DNA from: Planctomycetota bacterium
GTDB lineage: Bacteria > Planctomycetota > Planctomycetia > Planctomycetales > Planctomycetaceae
Assembly: GCA_023429275.1 (NCBI GenBank)
Contig: JAEYWB010000675.1
Coordinates: forward strand, 1-6,354
DNA length: 6,354 bases
Reading direction: 5' to 3'
The position numbers and the translations under genes were made by a program. The stretch's first letter is position 1. Each line of letters starts with the position of its first letter. Of this stretch, positions 1 to 6,214 are shown in pieces. The notes beneath the pieces are model-generated. The model was not told the DNA's origin, made no database searches, and worked only from the letters and a program-made list of their open reading frames with translations.

Positions 1-2
1 TC

Positions 3-992
3 TTCGCGGAGGACAAGCCGATCGGGGAAGCGGCACCGGGGAGTATCCTGTACTACTCAAAAACCAACGAAAAGTGGTTGATGGTTCCCCGCCATCGAGG
101 GTGGATCAACGTCGAGGACGTCGTTCCGATCGAGGTCGCCGAGAAGCACTTCACCTCGATCATCAACTCCAAGCCGACTGCCGAGGCGTACCACCACCGC
201 GGTATCGTTTCGCTGCACTTCGGGAACAACGCCGAGGCCCTCGCAGACTTCAACAAGTCGATCGAGCTCGGAAACAAGACGCCAGCCGTCTACGTGAACC
301 GCGGCAACGCCCTTCACAAGCAGGGAGAACTGACCCGCGCGGTCGCGGACTTTACCGAGGCGATCAAGCTCAACCCGGACTACGGCCGGGCCTACGACAA
401 CCGGAGCGTCGCGCTCGCCGACCTGGAGCAGTACCCCGAGTCGCTGGCCGACTCGAACATGGCGATCAAGCTCGATCCGGGATATCCCGAGGCCTACAAC
501 AACCGCGGCGTGACGCTGACCAATCTCAAAAAGTACCCCGAGGCTCTGGCCGATTTCAACAAGGCTCTCGAACTCTTCCCGAAGTACGCCGACGCCCTCG
601 CGAACCGGGCGATTGCCAAGAACGAGTCGGGACAGAGTGCGGCGGCGATCGCTGACTACGAGGCGGCGCTGACCGTCATCCCCGATTCCCCCTCGTTCGA
701 GAACGAACTGGCCTGGATTCTCGCGACGGCGCCGGATGCCAAGGTCCGCAATCCGAAGCGGGCTGTCGAACTCGCGGAGAAGTCCACCAAGGCGGTCGAG
801 CGGAGTGAAGCCCGTTTCCTCGACTGTCTCGCGGCAGCCTATGCCGCTGCCGGCCGATTCGACGAAGCGGTCAAGACCGCCGAGGAGGCGGTCAAGCTGT
901 TCGGCAGCGATCCGGACGCCAAGGCGGCGTACGAGCGCGGGGAGCTCTACCGCGCCAAGAAGCCGTTCATCGACTCTGGAGTGGTTCGCTGA
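3..992 (+). CDS. TPR-repeat protein with SH3-like N-terminal segment (5'-truncated by window edge)
   Basis: The reading frame is open from the left edge, so the true start lies outside the window; 329 residues are visible. The first 40 or so (containing GWINVEDVVP, about 111-140) resemble the end of a bacterial SH3-like domain. Five tandem 34-residue tetratricopeptide repeats follow, at about 180-281, 282-383, 384-485, 486-587 and 588-689. They show the usual pattern of an A-Y-N-R-G-like start, a central A-L-A-D-F and a closing A-I-K-L-x-P. The C-terminal part has a LAWILATAPDAKVRNPKRAV segment (from about 708) and another TPR-like helix pair; I associate this with planctomycete TPR proteins. 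TPRs form a protein-binding superhelix, so a scaffold or adaptor role is likely, but the partner is unknown. A signal peptide upstream is possible and cannot be seen. The gene ends in TGA, 19 bases before a strong terminator. Confidence 0.9.
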   Translation, partial: FAEDKPIGEAAPGSILYYSKTNEKWLMVPRHRGWINVEDVVPIEVAEKHFTSIINSKPTAEAYHHRGIVSLHFGNNAEALADFNKSIELGNKTPAVYVNRGNALHKQGELTRAVADFTEAIKLNPDYGRAYDNRSVALADLEQYPESLADSNMAIKLDPGYPEAYNNRGVTLTNLKKYPEALADFNKALELFPKYADALANRAIAKNESGQSAAAIADYEAALTVIPDSPSFENELAWILATAPDAKVRNPKRAVELAEKSTKAVERSEARFLDCLAAAYAAAGRFDEAVKTAEEAVKLFGSDPDAKAAYERGELYRAKKPFIDSGVVR

Positions 993-1011
993 AGCCGGAA
1001 CATGAGATGAC

Positions 1012-1045
1012 CAGGGGGAGAGCGTTGATCGCTCTCCCCCTGTTT
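1012..1045 (+). terminator. Intrinsic terminator after the TPR gene
   Basis: A perfect 13-bp stem (1012-1024 pairs with 1030-1042) closes a 5-base loop, TTGAT, and is followed by TTTCATT. The stem is strongly GC-rich. It starts 19 bases after the TPR stop codon, the expected place for a factor-independent terminator, and it separates this gene from alaS. The trailing T run is short (three), so efficiency is uncertain. Confidence 0.85.
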
Positions 1046-1583
1046 CATTGGATATGCCGATCGCCGCACGGGGCGACCGGTTGATCCCGGTAGGGACCGC
1101 GATCCCCGGCAACTGCAGATCCCCGACCGCGGCGCTAGCAAATGAGTTCGTCGTCAGTTCGCCGATCGTCCCGCCGAAGCCGGCACCCCCTGTCGGGGCG
1201 GCATCGATCGTCCAGTGCTGATACTCGAAGGCCATCCGGACGAAGACGCTGGACTGGTGCTCGGCTGGACCTGACCGTCAGAGCCGGCACAGTTGCGGTG
1301 CTTCCGGCCCTTCCCGGATCTCCAGGGGGGCCGGACTTCCTGCCGCTGAAGACCGATGGCCGATTCGCAATCTCGGCCGATGACAAACCTCGGCTTCCGG
1401 GAAATCTGGTCCGGGCCGGCGGATTGCTTGCGTCCGTTCGGGCGGATTCTCACTATCTCCCGATCCCGGACGGAGTTGGCGGTGTCGGATCTCCCGACGA
1501 AGCGCTCCGGAGGCCTGCGGGCAACGGTCCGGATTCCGAAACCACAAGCGACCCGGCGCGTGCGCCGGCCTGACGGCTGTTCC
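1046..1583. other. Intergenic region and alaS leader; no convincing gene
   Basis: This 538-base stretch holds no frame with recognisable protein features on the + strand. The alaS frame stays open upstream to an ATG at 1356, but the 76 extra residues are arginine- and proline-rich, resemble no AlaRS N-terminus and precede a good canonical start, so I treat them as untranslated. Small hairpins are present: ACCGG/CCGGT at 1076-1091 and CCGGCG/CGCCGG at 1553-1568. A weak promoter-like pair (TTGCGT at 1428-1433, then CACTAT at 1451-1456 with a 17-base spacer) matches consensus at only 3 of 6 positions in each box. The alaS promoter probably lies in this stretch but I cannot place it. Confidence 0.6.
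1553..1568 (+). promoter_or_regulatory. GC-only hairpin just upstream of the alaS start
   Basis: The 16 bases CCGGCGCGTGCGCCGG form a 6-bp stem with a 4-base loop (a seventh C-G pair is possible with a 2-base loop). It ends 15 bases before the alaS ATG. A stable hairpin here would fall at the edge of the ribosome footprint and could affect initiation, but GC-rich DNA produces such palindromes by chance. No T-box-like features were seen. Confidence 0.3.
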
Positions 1584-4202
1584 ATGAAAACCGACGATCT
1601 GCGTGAGTCCTACCTGAGCTTCTTCGAATCGAAGGGGTGCGTCCGCCGTCCGAGCGACGTCCTCGTTCCACGCGGGGACGACTCGGTGCTGTTCACCCCG
1701 GCCGGGATGAACCAGTTCAAGAACCAGTTCCTCGGCGTCGGCCCGATCACTTTCACCAAGGCCACGACGTGCCAGAAGTGCATCCGGACCGGCGATATCG
1801 GGAACGTGGGGGTGACAGCCTACCACCACACGTTCTTCGAGATGCTCGGCAACTTCTCATTCGGCGATTACTTCAAGAAGGAGGCGATCCACTGGGCGTG
1901 GGAGTTCCTGACCAGCAAGAAGTGGCTCGGGCTCGATCCGACGCGGCTGACGGTCACCGTCTACCTGGACGACGACGAAGCGGCCGGGATCTGGAACAAG
2001 GAGATTGGCGTCCCGGTCGAGCGGATCAGTCGCTGTGACGAATACGAGAACTTCTGGCCGGCGGGTGCCCCGACTGACGGACCGGATGGCGTCTGCGGCC
2101 CCTGCAGCGAGATCTATTACCACACGCCAGGCGCCCCGAAGCCGGTCGAGATCTGGAACCTCGTCTTCACGCAGTTCAACCGGGTCGGCTCGCCGCCGAA
2201 CAACCTGAAGCCACTGCCGAAGAACAACATCGACACCGGCATGGGGCTGGAGCGGACCGCTTCGGTCCTCCAGGGGGTCGTGACGAACTTCGAGATCGAC
2301 ACCCTGAAGCCGATTGTCCTCGCCGCGGCGGAAGTCGTCGGACAAAAGTACGAGCTCGAAGGACCGACCGGTCGGCCGCTTCGGCGGATCGCCGACCATG
2401 TCCGCGCCTGCACGATGTGCATTCACGAAGGGGTCCAGCCCGGCAACACCAAGCAGGGTTACATCGTCCGCCAGCTTCTCCGTCGGGCGCAGCTCGAGGG
2501 CTACCTCCTCGGCAAGAAAGATCCGTTCCTCGCGAACGTCGTCCCGATCGTCGTCGAGATGATGAAGAAGCCCTATCCGGACCTCGCCGCCTCACTGGAG
2601 ATCGTTCAGAGCGTCATCGGCGAAGAGGAGAAGCAGTTCCTGGGGGTGATCGACCGGGCTCTGCCGAAGTACGAAAGGCTCGTTCAGAAAGTCGGTAAGG
2701 GAGGGACGATCGGCGGCAAGGAAGCGCACGATCTTCACTCGCAGGACGGCTTCCTCATCGAGCTGATCGAGGCGATGGCGGCCCGCGACGAGGTGAAGGT
2801 CGATCGCAAAGGGTTCGACGCCCGGGTTCTCGAACACGAACGAGTCAGCGGGTCGGGAGCGTTCGATGCCTCGGTCATGGCCGAAGGTCCGATCGACGCG
2901 ATCCGTAAGGCGATCGGCAAGTCGGAGTTCCTGGGGTACACCGAAGAGACCGGGGCCGGGAAGGTTGCCGGGATCATCGCCGACGGGAAACTCGTCAACG
3001 ATTTCTCCGACGTCGACAGCGTCGCCGCGATCGGCGTCGTTCTCGACCGGACGCCGTTCTATGGCGAGATCGGCGGCCAGGTGGGTGACACCGGTCTCCT
3101 CGAGTCGAAGAACTTCACCTTCAACGTCACGGATACGCAGCGGGATGGCGACCTGATCGTCCACATCGGTCGGCTGAAGCGTGGCAAGATCACGGTTGGC
3201 GAGACGGCATCTGCTGCGGTGGATGCTGACCGCCGGGCCGGGATCCGCCGCGCTCACTCCGCGACGCACATCCTCCACCACGCCCTTCAAAAAGTTCTCG
3301 GCCCGAACGCCATGCAGCGGGGGTCGAAGGTCGAGAACGACGTTCTGCGGTTCGACTTCGCCCACAAGCAGGCGATGACGCCGGAGGAAGTGGTCGCCGT
3401 CGAGCGGGAGATCAACGCCCGGATCGCCGACGGAGCCCCGGTCACGACCGATGTCGTCGACCAGAAGACCGCCCGCGAGCGGGGAGCGAAGGCTCTCTTC
3501 GGCGAGAAGTATCCCGACATGGTCCGGATGGTCTCGATGGGGGACTTCAGCCTCGAGCTGTGCGGCGGAACGCACCTGTCGAATACCGGGCAGGTCGGCC
3601 TGACGCGAGTCGTCTCGGAAGAGCCGGTCGCAGCAGGGGTCCGCCGAATCGTTGCCTATACCGGAGAGAAGGCGATCGAGAGCGTTCGCGAGCAGGACAC
3701 TCTGATCAAGCAGCTCATGCAGACGCTGCGGGCTCCGGTCCCTGCCGAGCTCCCGGTCAAGGTGGCGCAGCTCCAGGAAGAGCTCCGCGAGACGAAGCAG
3801 GAGCTCTCCCAGTTCCACAAGCAGATGGTCGCGATCGAGTCGCAGAAGATCCTGGCGACCGCCGAGATCATCAACGGCGTCAAAGTCATCTGCCGGAAGC
3901 TCGAGAAGATCACCCGCGACCAGTTGCGGGCGTACGTCGATGAGCTCCGCGGCAAGGGAGGCTCGGTCGCATTGCTGCTCGCCGCAGTCATCGACGACAA
4001 GGTTGCCCTGATCGCCGCCGTGACCAAGGACGTCCAGGCGAAGGTCAAGGCCTCCGACTCGATCCGGGAAGCAGCCAGGCTCGTCGGCGGCGGAGGGGGT
4101 GGACGCCCCGACCTGGCAGAAGCGGGCGGCAAGGACCCGACCAAGATCGACGCCGCCCTCGAAGCCGCCCTCGCGACGTATCGCAAGGCGCTGGCCGAGT
4201 GA
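1584..4202 (+). CDS. alaS: Alanyl-tRNA synthetase
   Basis: This cytoplasmic class II synthetase charges tRNA-Ala with alanine using ATP and clears mischarged Ser- and Gly-tRNA-Ala. At 872 residues it is close to the 876 of E. coli. The catalytic domain (about 1-245) has the motif 1 region ([15 protein letters not shown]), motif 2 with QKCIR at 64-68 and [17 protein letters not shown] from 81, then GPCSEIYY, and motif 3 DTGMGLER at 217-224. A tRNA-recognition helical region follows. The editing domain carries the zinc-site pattern HSATH (H558, H562) and CGGTH (C660, H664). A predicted coiled coil lies near 710-760. The C-terminal domain has a six-glycine run at 835-840 followed by RPD. The ATG at 1584 is chosen because [19 protein letters not shown] aligns with known AlaRS N-termini; no Shine-Dalgarno is present. 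Position 80 is Tyr where E. coli has Arg in TARHH. It is followed by pheS on the same strand with no terminator visible, so co-transcription is plausible. Confidence 0.98.
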   Translation: MKTDDLRESYLSFFESKGCVRRPSDVLVPRGDDSVLFTPAGMNQFKNQFLGVGPITFTKATTCQKCIRTGDIGNVGVTAYHHTFFEMLGNFSFGDYFKKEAIHWAWEFLTSKKWLGLDPTRLTVTVYLDDDEAAGIWNKEIGVPVERISRCDEYENFWPAGAPTDGPDGVCGPCSEIYYHTPGAPKPVEIWNLVFTQFNRVGSPPNNLKPLPKNNIDTGMGLERTASVLQGVVTNFEIDTLKPIVLAAAEVVGQKYELEGPTGRPLRRIADHVRACTMCIHEGVQPGNTKQGYIVRQLLRRAQLEGYLLGKKDPFLANVVPIVVEMMKKPYPDLAASLEIVQSVIGEEEKQFLGVIDRALPKYERLVQKVGKGGTIGGKEAHDLHSQDGFLIELIEAMAARDEVKVDRKGFDARVLEHERVSGSGAFDASVMAEGPIDAIRKAIGKSEFLGYTEETGAGKVAGIIADGKLVNDFSDVDSVAAIGVVLDRTPFYGEIGGQVGDTGLLESKNFTFNVTDTQRDGDLIVHIGRLKRGKITVGETASAAVDADRRAGIRRAHSATHILHHALQKVLGPNAMQRGSKVENDVLRFDFAHKQAMTPEEVVAVEREINARIADGAPVTTDVVDQKTARERGAKALFGEKYPDMVRMVSMGDFSLELCGGTHLSNTGQVGLTRVVSEEPVAAGVRRIVAYTGEKAIESVREQDTLIKQLMQTLRAPVPAELPVKVAQLQEELRETKQELSQFHKQMVAIESQKILATAEIINGVKVICRKLEKITRDQLRAYVDELRGKGGSVALLLAAVIDDKVALIAAVTKDVQAKVKASDSIREAARLVGGGGGGRPDLAEAGGKDPTKIDAALEAALATYRKALAE

Positions 4203-4203
4203 A

Positions 4204-4315
4204 GATGGGAGGTGCCAGGTACCAGGTGATAGGCAAGAGGCCGATTATGTGACAGTACCCGCACCGCCTCTCTCCTCCGCCTGATACCTATTCCCTAACA
4301 CCTAGCACCTCTCCC
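4204..4315. repeat. Inverted arms of degenerate 7-base repeats between alaS and pheS
   Basis: The left arm on the + strand reads as successive heptamers GGTGCCA, GGTACCA, GGTGATA, GGCAAGA (4211-4238). The right arm, read on the - strand from 4309 down to 4275, gives GGTGCTA, GGTGTTA, GGGAATA, GGTATCA, GGCGGAG. Each arm is capped by GGGA or GGGAGA. Together they form an imperfect inverted repeat of about 30 bases per arm around a central loop of roughly 40 bases, and they fill nearly the whole spacer. The right arm runs directly into the pheS ATG. In RNA this would fold into a long interrupted stem that could attenuate, process or stabilise the alaS-pheS transcript. It may equally be a dispersed repeat with no function. 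There is no T run, so it is not a typical intrinsic terminator. Confidence 0.75.
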
Positions 4316-5317
4316 ATGGACGCCATCCAACAGCTCACTCAGTATGAAGCGGACGCCACGGCGGCGATCGAGGCCGCTGCCGACGCTCCTGCCCTCGAGG
4401 GAGTGCGGATCGAGTTCCTGGGGAAGAAGCAGGGACGCCTCAAGGATCTGCAGGCCCTCCTCGGGCAGGTTCCCGTCGATCAGAAGCCGGTCCTCGGGAA
4501 GCGCTTCAACGAGGTGAAGGACAAGGTCACCGCGCTGCTGGAAGCCCGGAAGGCCGCCGTCGAGCGGCCCGCGGCGGCGGTCGACGGGATCGACGTCACT
4601 CTCCCCGGCACGCCGTTCCGTTACGGCCACCGGCATCCGATCTCGCAGACGATCGACGAGTTCAAGTCGATCATGTCGCGGCTGGGATTCGACCCGGTCG
4701 AGGGACCGGAGATCGAAGACGAGCGGCACAACTTCGAGGCCCTCAACATCCCGCTCGATCACCCCGCGCGGGACCCGCTCGATAACTTCTACCTGGCGGC
4801 GGCGAAGACCGCCTCGGGAAGTCCCCTGCTCCTCCGCAGCCAGACTTCCACCGTGCAGATCCGCGTCATGGAGAAGACGAAGCCGCCGATCCGGATCGTC
4901 TCCCTTGGCCGGGTCTATCGCCCGGACGATATGGACGACACCCACTCGTGCATGTTCCATCAGATGGAAGGTCTGATGATCGACACGAACGTCACGATGG
5001 CGGACCTCAAGACCGTCCTGCGGCTGTTCGCCACGGCCTACCTCGGGCAGGACGTCGTCATTCGCTTCCGGCCGTCGTTCTTCCCCTTCACCGAGCCCTC
5101 GGTCGAAGTCGACATGCGCTGGGGAGACCGGTGGCTGGAGATCGGCGGGGCGGGAATGGTCGATCCGAACGTCCTCGAGTGCGTCGGCTACGACCCGGAA
5201 AAGGTGAGCGGTTTCGCGTTCGGGCTCGGCATCGAGCGGTTCGCGATGCGGCGGTACGGCGTCAAGGACATCCGCCTGTTCTATGAGAACGACGTCCGGT
5301 TCCTGCGCCAGTTCTAG
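4316..5317 (+). CDS. pheS: Phenylalanyl-tRNA synthetase alpha subunit
   Basis: This is the catalytic alpha chain of the cytoplasmic alpha2beta2 PheRS, which charges tRNA-Phe. It has 333 residues against 327 in E. coli. Residues 1-85 form the helical N-terminal arm ([12 protein letters not shown] is typical), which contacts tRNA in other PheRS. The class II catalytic core follows: [12 protein letters not shown], then GRVYRPD and MFHQMEGL (213-220, motif 2), [13 protein letters not shown] from 255 with the two pocket phenylalanines (F256, F258), and motif 3 in [10 protein letters not shown], ending NDVRFLRQF at the C-terminus. A301 in FAFG corresponds to the E. coli specificity residue Ala294, so an ordinary Phe-sized pocket is expected. 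The start is the ATG directly after the right heptamer-repeat arm; no Shine-Dalgarno is present and the upstream bases are pyrimidine-rich. pheT, its usual partner and neighbour, does not follow within the window. Confidence 0.98.
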   Translation: MDAIQQLTQYEADATAAIEAAADAPALEGVRIEFLGKKQGRLKDLQALLGQVPVDQKPVLGKRFNEVKDKVTALLEARKAAVERPAAAVDGIDVTLPGTPFRYGHRHPISQTIDEFKSIMSRLGFDPVEGPEIEDERHNFEALNIPLDHPARDPLDNFYLAAAKTASGSPLLLRSQTSTVQIRVMEKTKPPIRIVSLGRVYRPDDMDDTHSCMFHQMEGLMIDTNVTMADLKTVLRLFATAYLGQDVVIRFRPSFFPFTEPSVEVDMRWGDRWLEIGGAGMVDPNVLECVGYDPEKVSGFAFGLGIERFAMRRYGVKDIRLFYENDVRFLRQF

Positions 5318-5319
5318 AC

Positions 5320-5347
5320 CACCTGTCACATGCCAGGTATCAGAACC
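5320..5347. repeat. Heptamer repeat remnant just after pheS
   Basis: Four consecutive 7-base units each start with CA: CACCTGT, CACATGC, CAGGTAT, CAGAACC. The stretch TGCCAGGTATCAG (5331-5343) matches 4213-4225 in the alaS-pheS spacer at 12 of 13 positions. It also contains GGTATCA, identical to a unit in the right arm there. The same degenerate repeat family therefore lies on both sides of pheS. A 5-bp hairpin (ACCTG 5321-5325 with CAGGT 5334-5338) is possible. Confidence 0.6.
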
Positions 5348-5442
5348 TGACCGTCGTCGCGAGCCGGCGGATCTGATCGCCGCGAGGATCCCGCTGTGAT
5401 GCGAGCGGCGTTCGAATCCGCGTGACGACATTGACGGTTCTG
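5341..5442. repeat. 102-nt two-helix inverted repeat; possible structured RNA
   Basis: CAGAACC (5341-5347) pairs perfectly with GGTTCTG (5436-5442). After a small internal loop, GTCGTCGCG (5353-5361) pairs with CGTGACGAC (5421-5429), 9 bp including one G-T wobble. The enclosed 59 bases can form two 5-bp hairpins: CGGCG/CGCCG (5365-5369 with 5378-5382) and CCGCT/AGCGG (5391-5395 with 5404-5408). This gives a branched fold about 25 bases after the pheS stop. It could be a 3'-end element of the pheS transcript or part of the repeat family. There is no adjacent T run. Confidence 0.4.
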
Positions 5443-5466
5443 AGGAGCGCGACGGACATCGCTCGC

Positions 5467-5500
5467 CAACCGGCCCGGCCGGGGGGATAACGGCCGGTTG
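5467..5500. repeat. 9-bp perfect inverted repeat
   Basis: CAACCGGCC (5467-5475) pairs with GGCCGGTTG (5492-5500) around a 16-base loop. It could act as a weak or factor-dependent terminator for the pheS transcript, or as a protein-binding palindrome. No T run follows (the next bases are ATCGGCAG), so a standard intrinsic terminator is not supported. Confidence 0.35.
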
Positions 5501-5671
5501 ATCGGCAGAAACTGCCGCCGCGTGCCGATCTCTTCTCCTGAGGCATGGAAACGTGCGGACTCGTGTGAGGACCGTACCCGCCCGCTGCGATTGTCCCATC
5601 GTCCGCCGGATTGTCTTTCCCGCTCTCTTCAGTCGGGGAAGCCGGGCGATTCTGCCGCTTCAGGCGTCTCC

Positions 5672-5920
5672 ATGTTTCATCCGGTCAAGATGGATCTCGT
5701 CGACGAGCTCCGACTCCGCCGCTGGGCCCGCATGAACTTCGTCCCGGCCGCCGAGCGAAACGGCAACTGGCATCCCATCATTCTGGATGAGATGCAGGTC
5801 CAGGACAGCGAGGCCAAGATCCCCTCGACGCCCGGCCCGAAGTGGCTGACGCAGATCCCGCAGATCGTCTCCACCCCATCGGCACGAGTCATGGGGGAAG
5901 AAGAACTCTACTACAACTGA
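5672..5920 (+). CDS. Small conserved-looking hypothetical protein (82 aa)
   Basis: I do not recognise a named family. The 82-residue product begins MFHPVKMDLVDELRLRRW and has a protein-like composition: three tryptophans, HPIILDEM in the middle, a proline-rich segment (about 50-67) and an acidic-aromatic end, EEELYYN. There is no signal peptide or membrane segment, so a cytoplasmic protein is likely. The first 30 residues look helical and charged, with alternating Arg and Leu/Glu/Asp. The ATG at 5672 is chosen because composition changes sharply there; upstream the frame is arginine- and serine-rich. Codon third positions are GC-rich, as in the synthetase genes. No Shine-Dalgarno is seen, which matches alaS and pheS. 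A strong terminator follows about 40 bases after the stop. Its position 355 bases after pheS allows either read-through or its own promoter. Confidence 0.8.
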   Translation: MFHPVKMDLVDELRLRRWARMNFVPAAERNGNWHPIILDEMQVQDSEAKIPSTPGPKWLTQIPQIVSTPSARVMGEEELYYN

Positions 5921-5960
5921 ACCACCGGCGCCTGGCGGCGGTTCTGAACGACATCCTGAT

Positions 5961-6012
5961 GCGAAACGGGGAGTCCGAGCGTGGCAGCGCGAGGACTCCC
6001 CGTTCGTGTTTT
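5961..6012 (+). terminator. Intrinsic terminator after the small gene
   Basis: A perfect 12-bp stem (AACGGGGAGTCC, 5965-5976, with GGACTCCCCGTT, 5993-6004) closes a 16-base loop that can itself form a 3-bp GCG/CGC mini-stem. It is followed by CGTGTTTT, ending in four Ts. It lies about 45 bases after the 82-aa gene's stop, which supports that gene being transcribed as the end of a unit. Confidence 0.87.
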
Positions 6013-6098
6013 GACAGTACCGCGGCCCTCCGTGCCGTCGAACGGGCTCTGATCGAAAGATACCGCCTGCTTCCTCGCAGAGCGCCTCGCCTCACCAC

Positions 6099-6122
6099 CG
6101 ATTGGGGCGAGCGGCCCAATCG
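6099..6122. repeat. 8-bp perfect hairpin
   Basis: CGATTGGG (6099-6106) pairs with CCCAATCG (6115-6122) around an 8-base loop. No T run follows, so it is not a clear terminator on the + strand. On the - strand the bases after the stem are GTGGTGAGG, also without a T run. Confidence 0.4.
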
Positions 6123-6151
6123 TCAGTCGGCCCATCAGCCGAAACGCGCTG

Positions 6152-6214
6152 GCGTCCGGTTCCCGGTGTGGCTGCGACCGGAGAGGAAGCGAGAAATAGC
6201 CCTGAACCGGACGC
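6152..6214. repeat. 11-bp perfect inverted repeat with a nested hairpin
   Basis: GCGTCCGGTTC (6152-6162) pairs perfectly with GAACCGGACGC (6204-6214). Directly inside the left arm, CCGGT (6163-6167) pairs with ACCGG (6177-6181). The remaining loop includes an A-rich GCGAGAAATAG stretch. An 11-bp perfect match over 63 bases is more than I expect by chance in so short a region, and points to an RNA structure or a repeat element. Confidence 0.45.

Larger units (their letters stand above)
5318..5671. other. Intergenic region after pheS, rich in inverted repeats; no gene seen
   Basis: These 354 bases lie between the pheS stop and the small gene. The small gene's frame is open back to a TTG at 5498, but the extra 58 residues are arginine-, serine- and proline-rich and look untranslated. 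The stretch contains a heptamer repeat remnant (5320-5347), a two-helix inverted repeat (5341-5442) and a 9-bp hairpin (5467-5500). A TTGACG at 5431 has no -10 partner at the right spacing. No clear T-tailed pheS terminator was found; the inverted repeats are the only candidates. Confidence 0.6.

Noticed and set aside
57..1235. 392-aa open frame on the - strand across the TPR gene
   Set aside because: It is the antisense of a well-supported TPR gene and crosses its terminator. Its bulk is an Arg/Leu/Val/Asp-rich shadow typical of GC-rich DNA. Only the first 60 or so residues outside the gene are noted as a finding.
1356..1583. 76-residue N-terminal extension of alaS from an upstream ATG
   Set aside because: It does not resemble any AlaRS N-terminus, whereas the start at 1584 aligns with the family and gives a normal length.
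2592..3818. 408-aa open frame on the - strand inside alaS
   Set aside because: It is entirely antisense to conserved AlaRS coding sequence, and its Asp/Arg/Val/Leu-rich composition is that of a shadow frame.
5353..5430. tRNA-like element: 7-bp outer stem, 77-nt span and a GTTCGAATCC T-loop-like motif at the correct place
   Set aside because: Two of five T-stem pairs fail, no D-arm or 5-bp anticodon arm with a 7-base loop can be drawn, and no CCA follows. It is better described as a generic inverted repeat.
5545..5568. Seven-codon open frame METCGLV as a possible leader peptide
   Set aside because: It is very short, has no repeated regulatory codons and no attenuator hairpin pair next to it; chance is the simpler reading.
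4295..5599. 434-aa open frame on the - strand over pheS
   Set aside because: It is antisense to conserved PheRS alpha coding sequence and has no recognisable domains.
5498..5671. N-terminal extension of the 82-aa gene from a TTG
   Set aside because: The composition is Arg/Ser/Pro-rich and unlike the downstream part, and the TTG falls within an inverted repeat.
5919..5944. GAACC/GGTTC hairpin just after the 82-aa gene
   Set aside because: It has only 5 bp plus a mismatch and no T run. The strong terminator downstream explains termination better.
6011..6039. Promoter from the perfect -35 box TTGACA at 6011
   Set aside because: No -10-like hexamer lies 15-19 bases downstream, and the TT belongs to the terminator tail.
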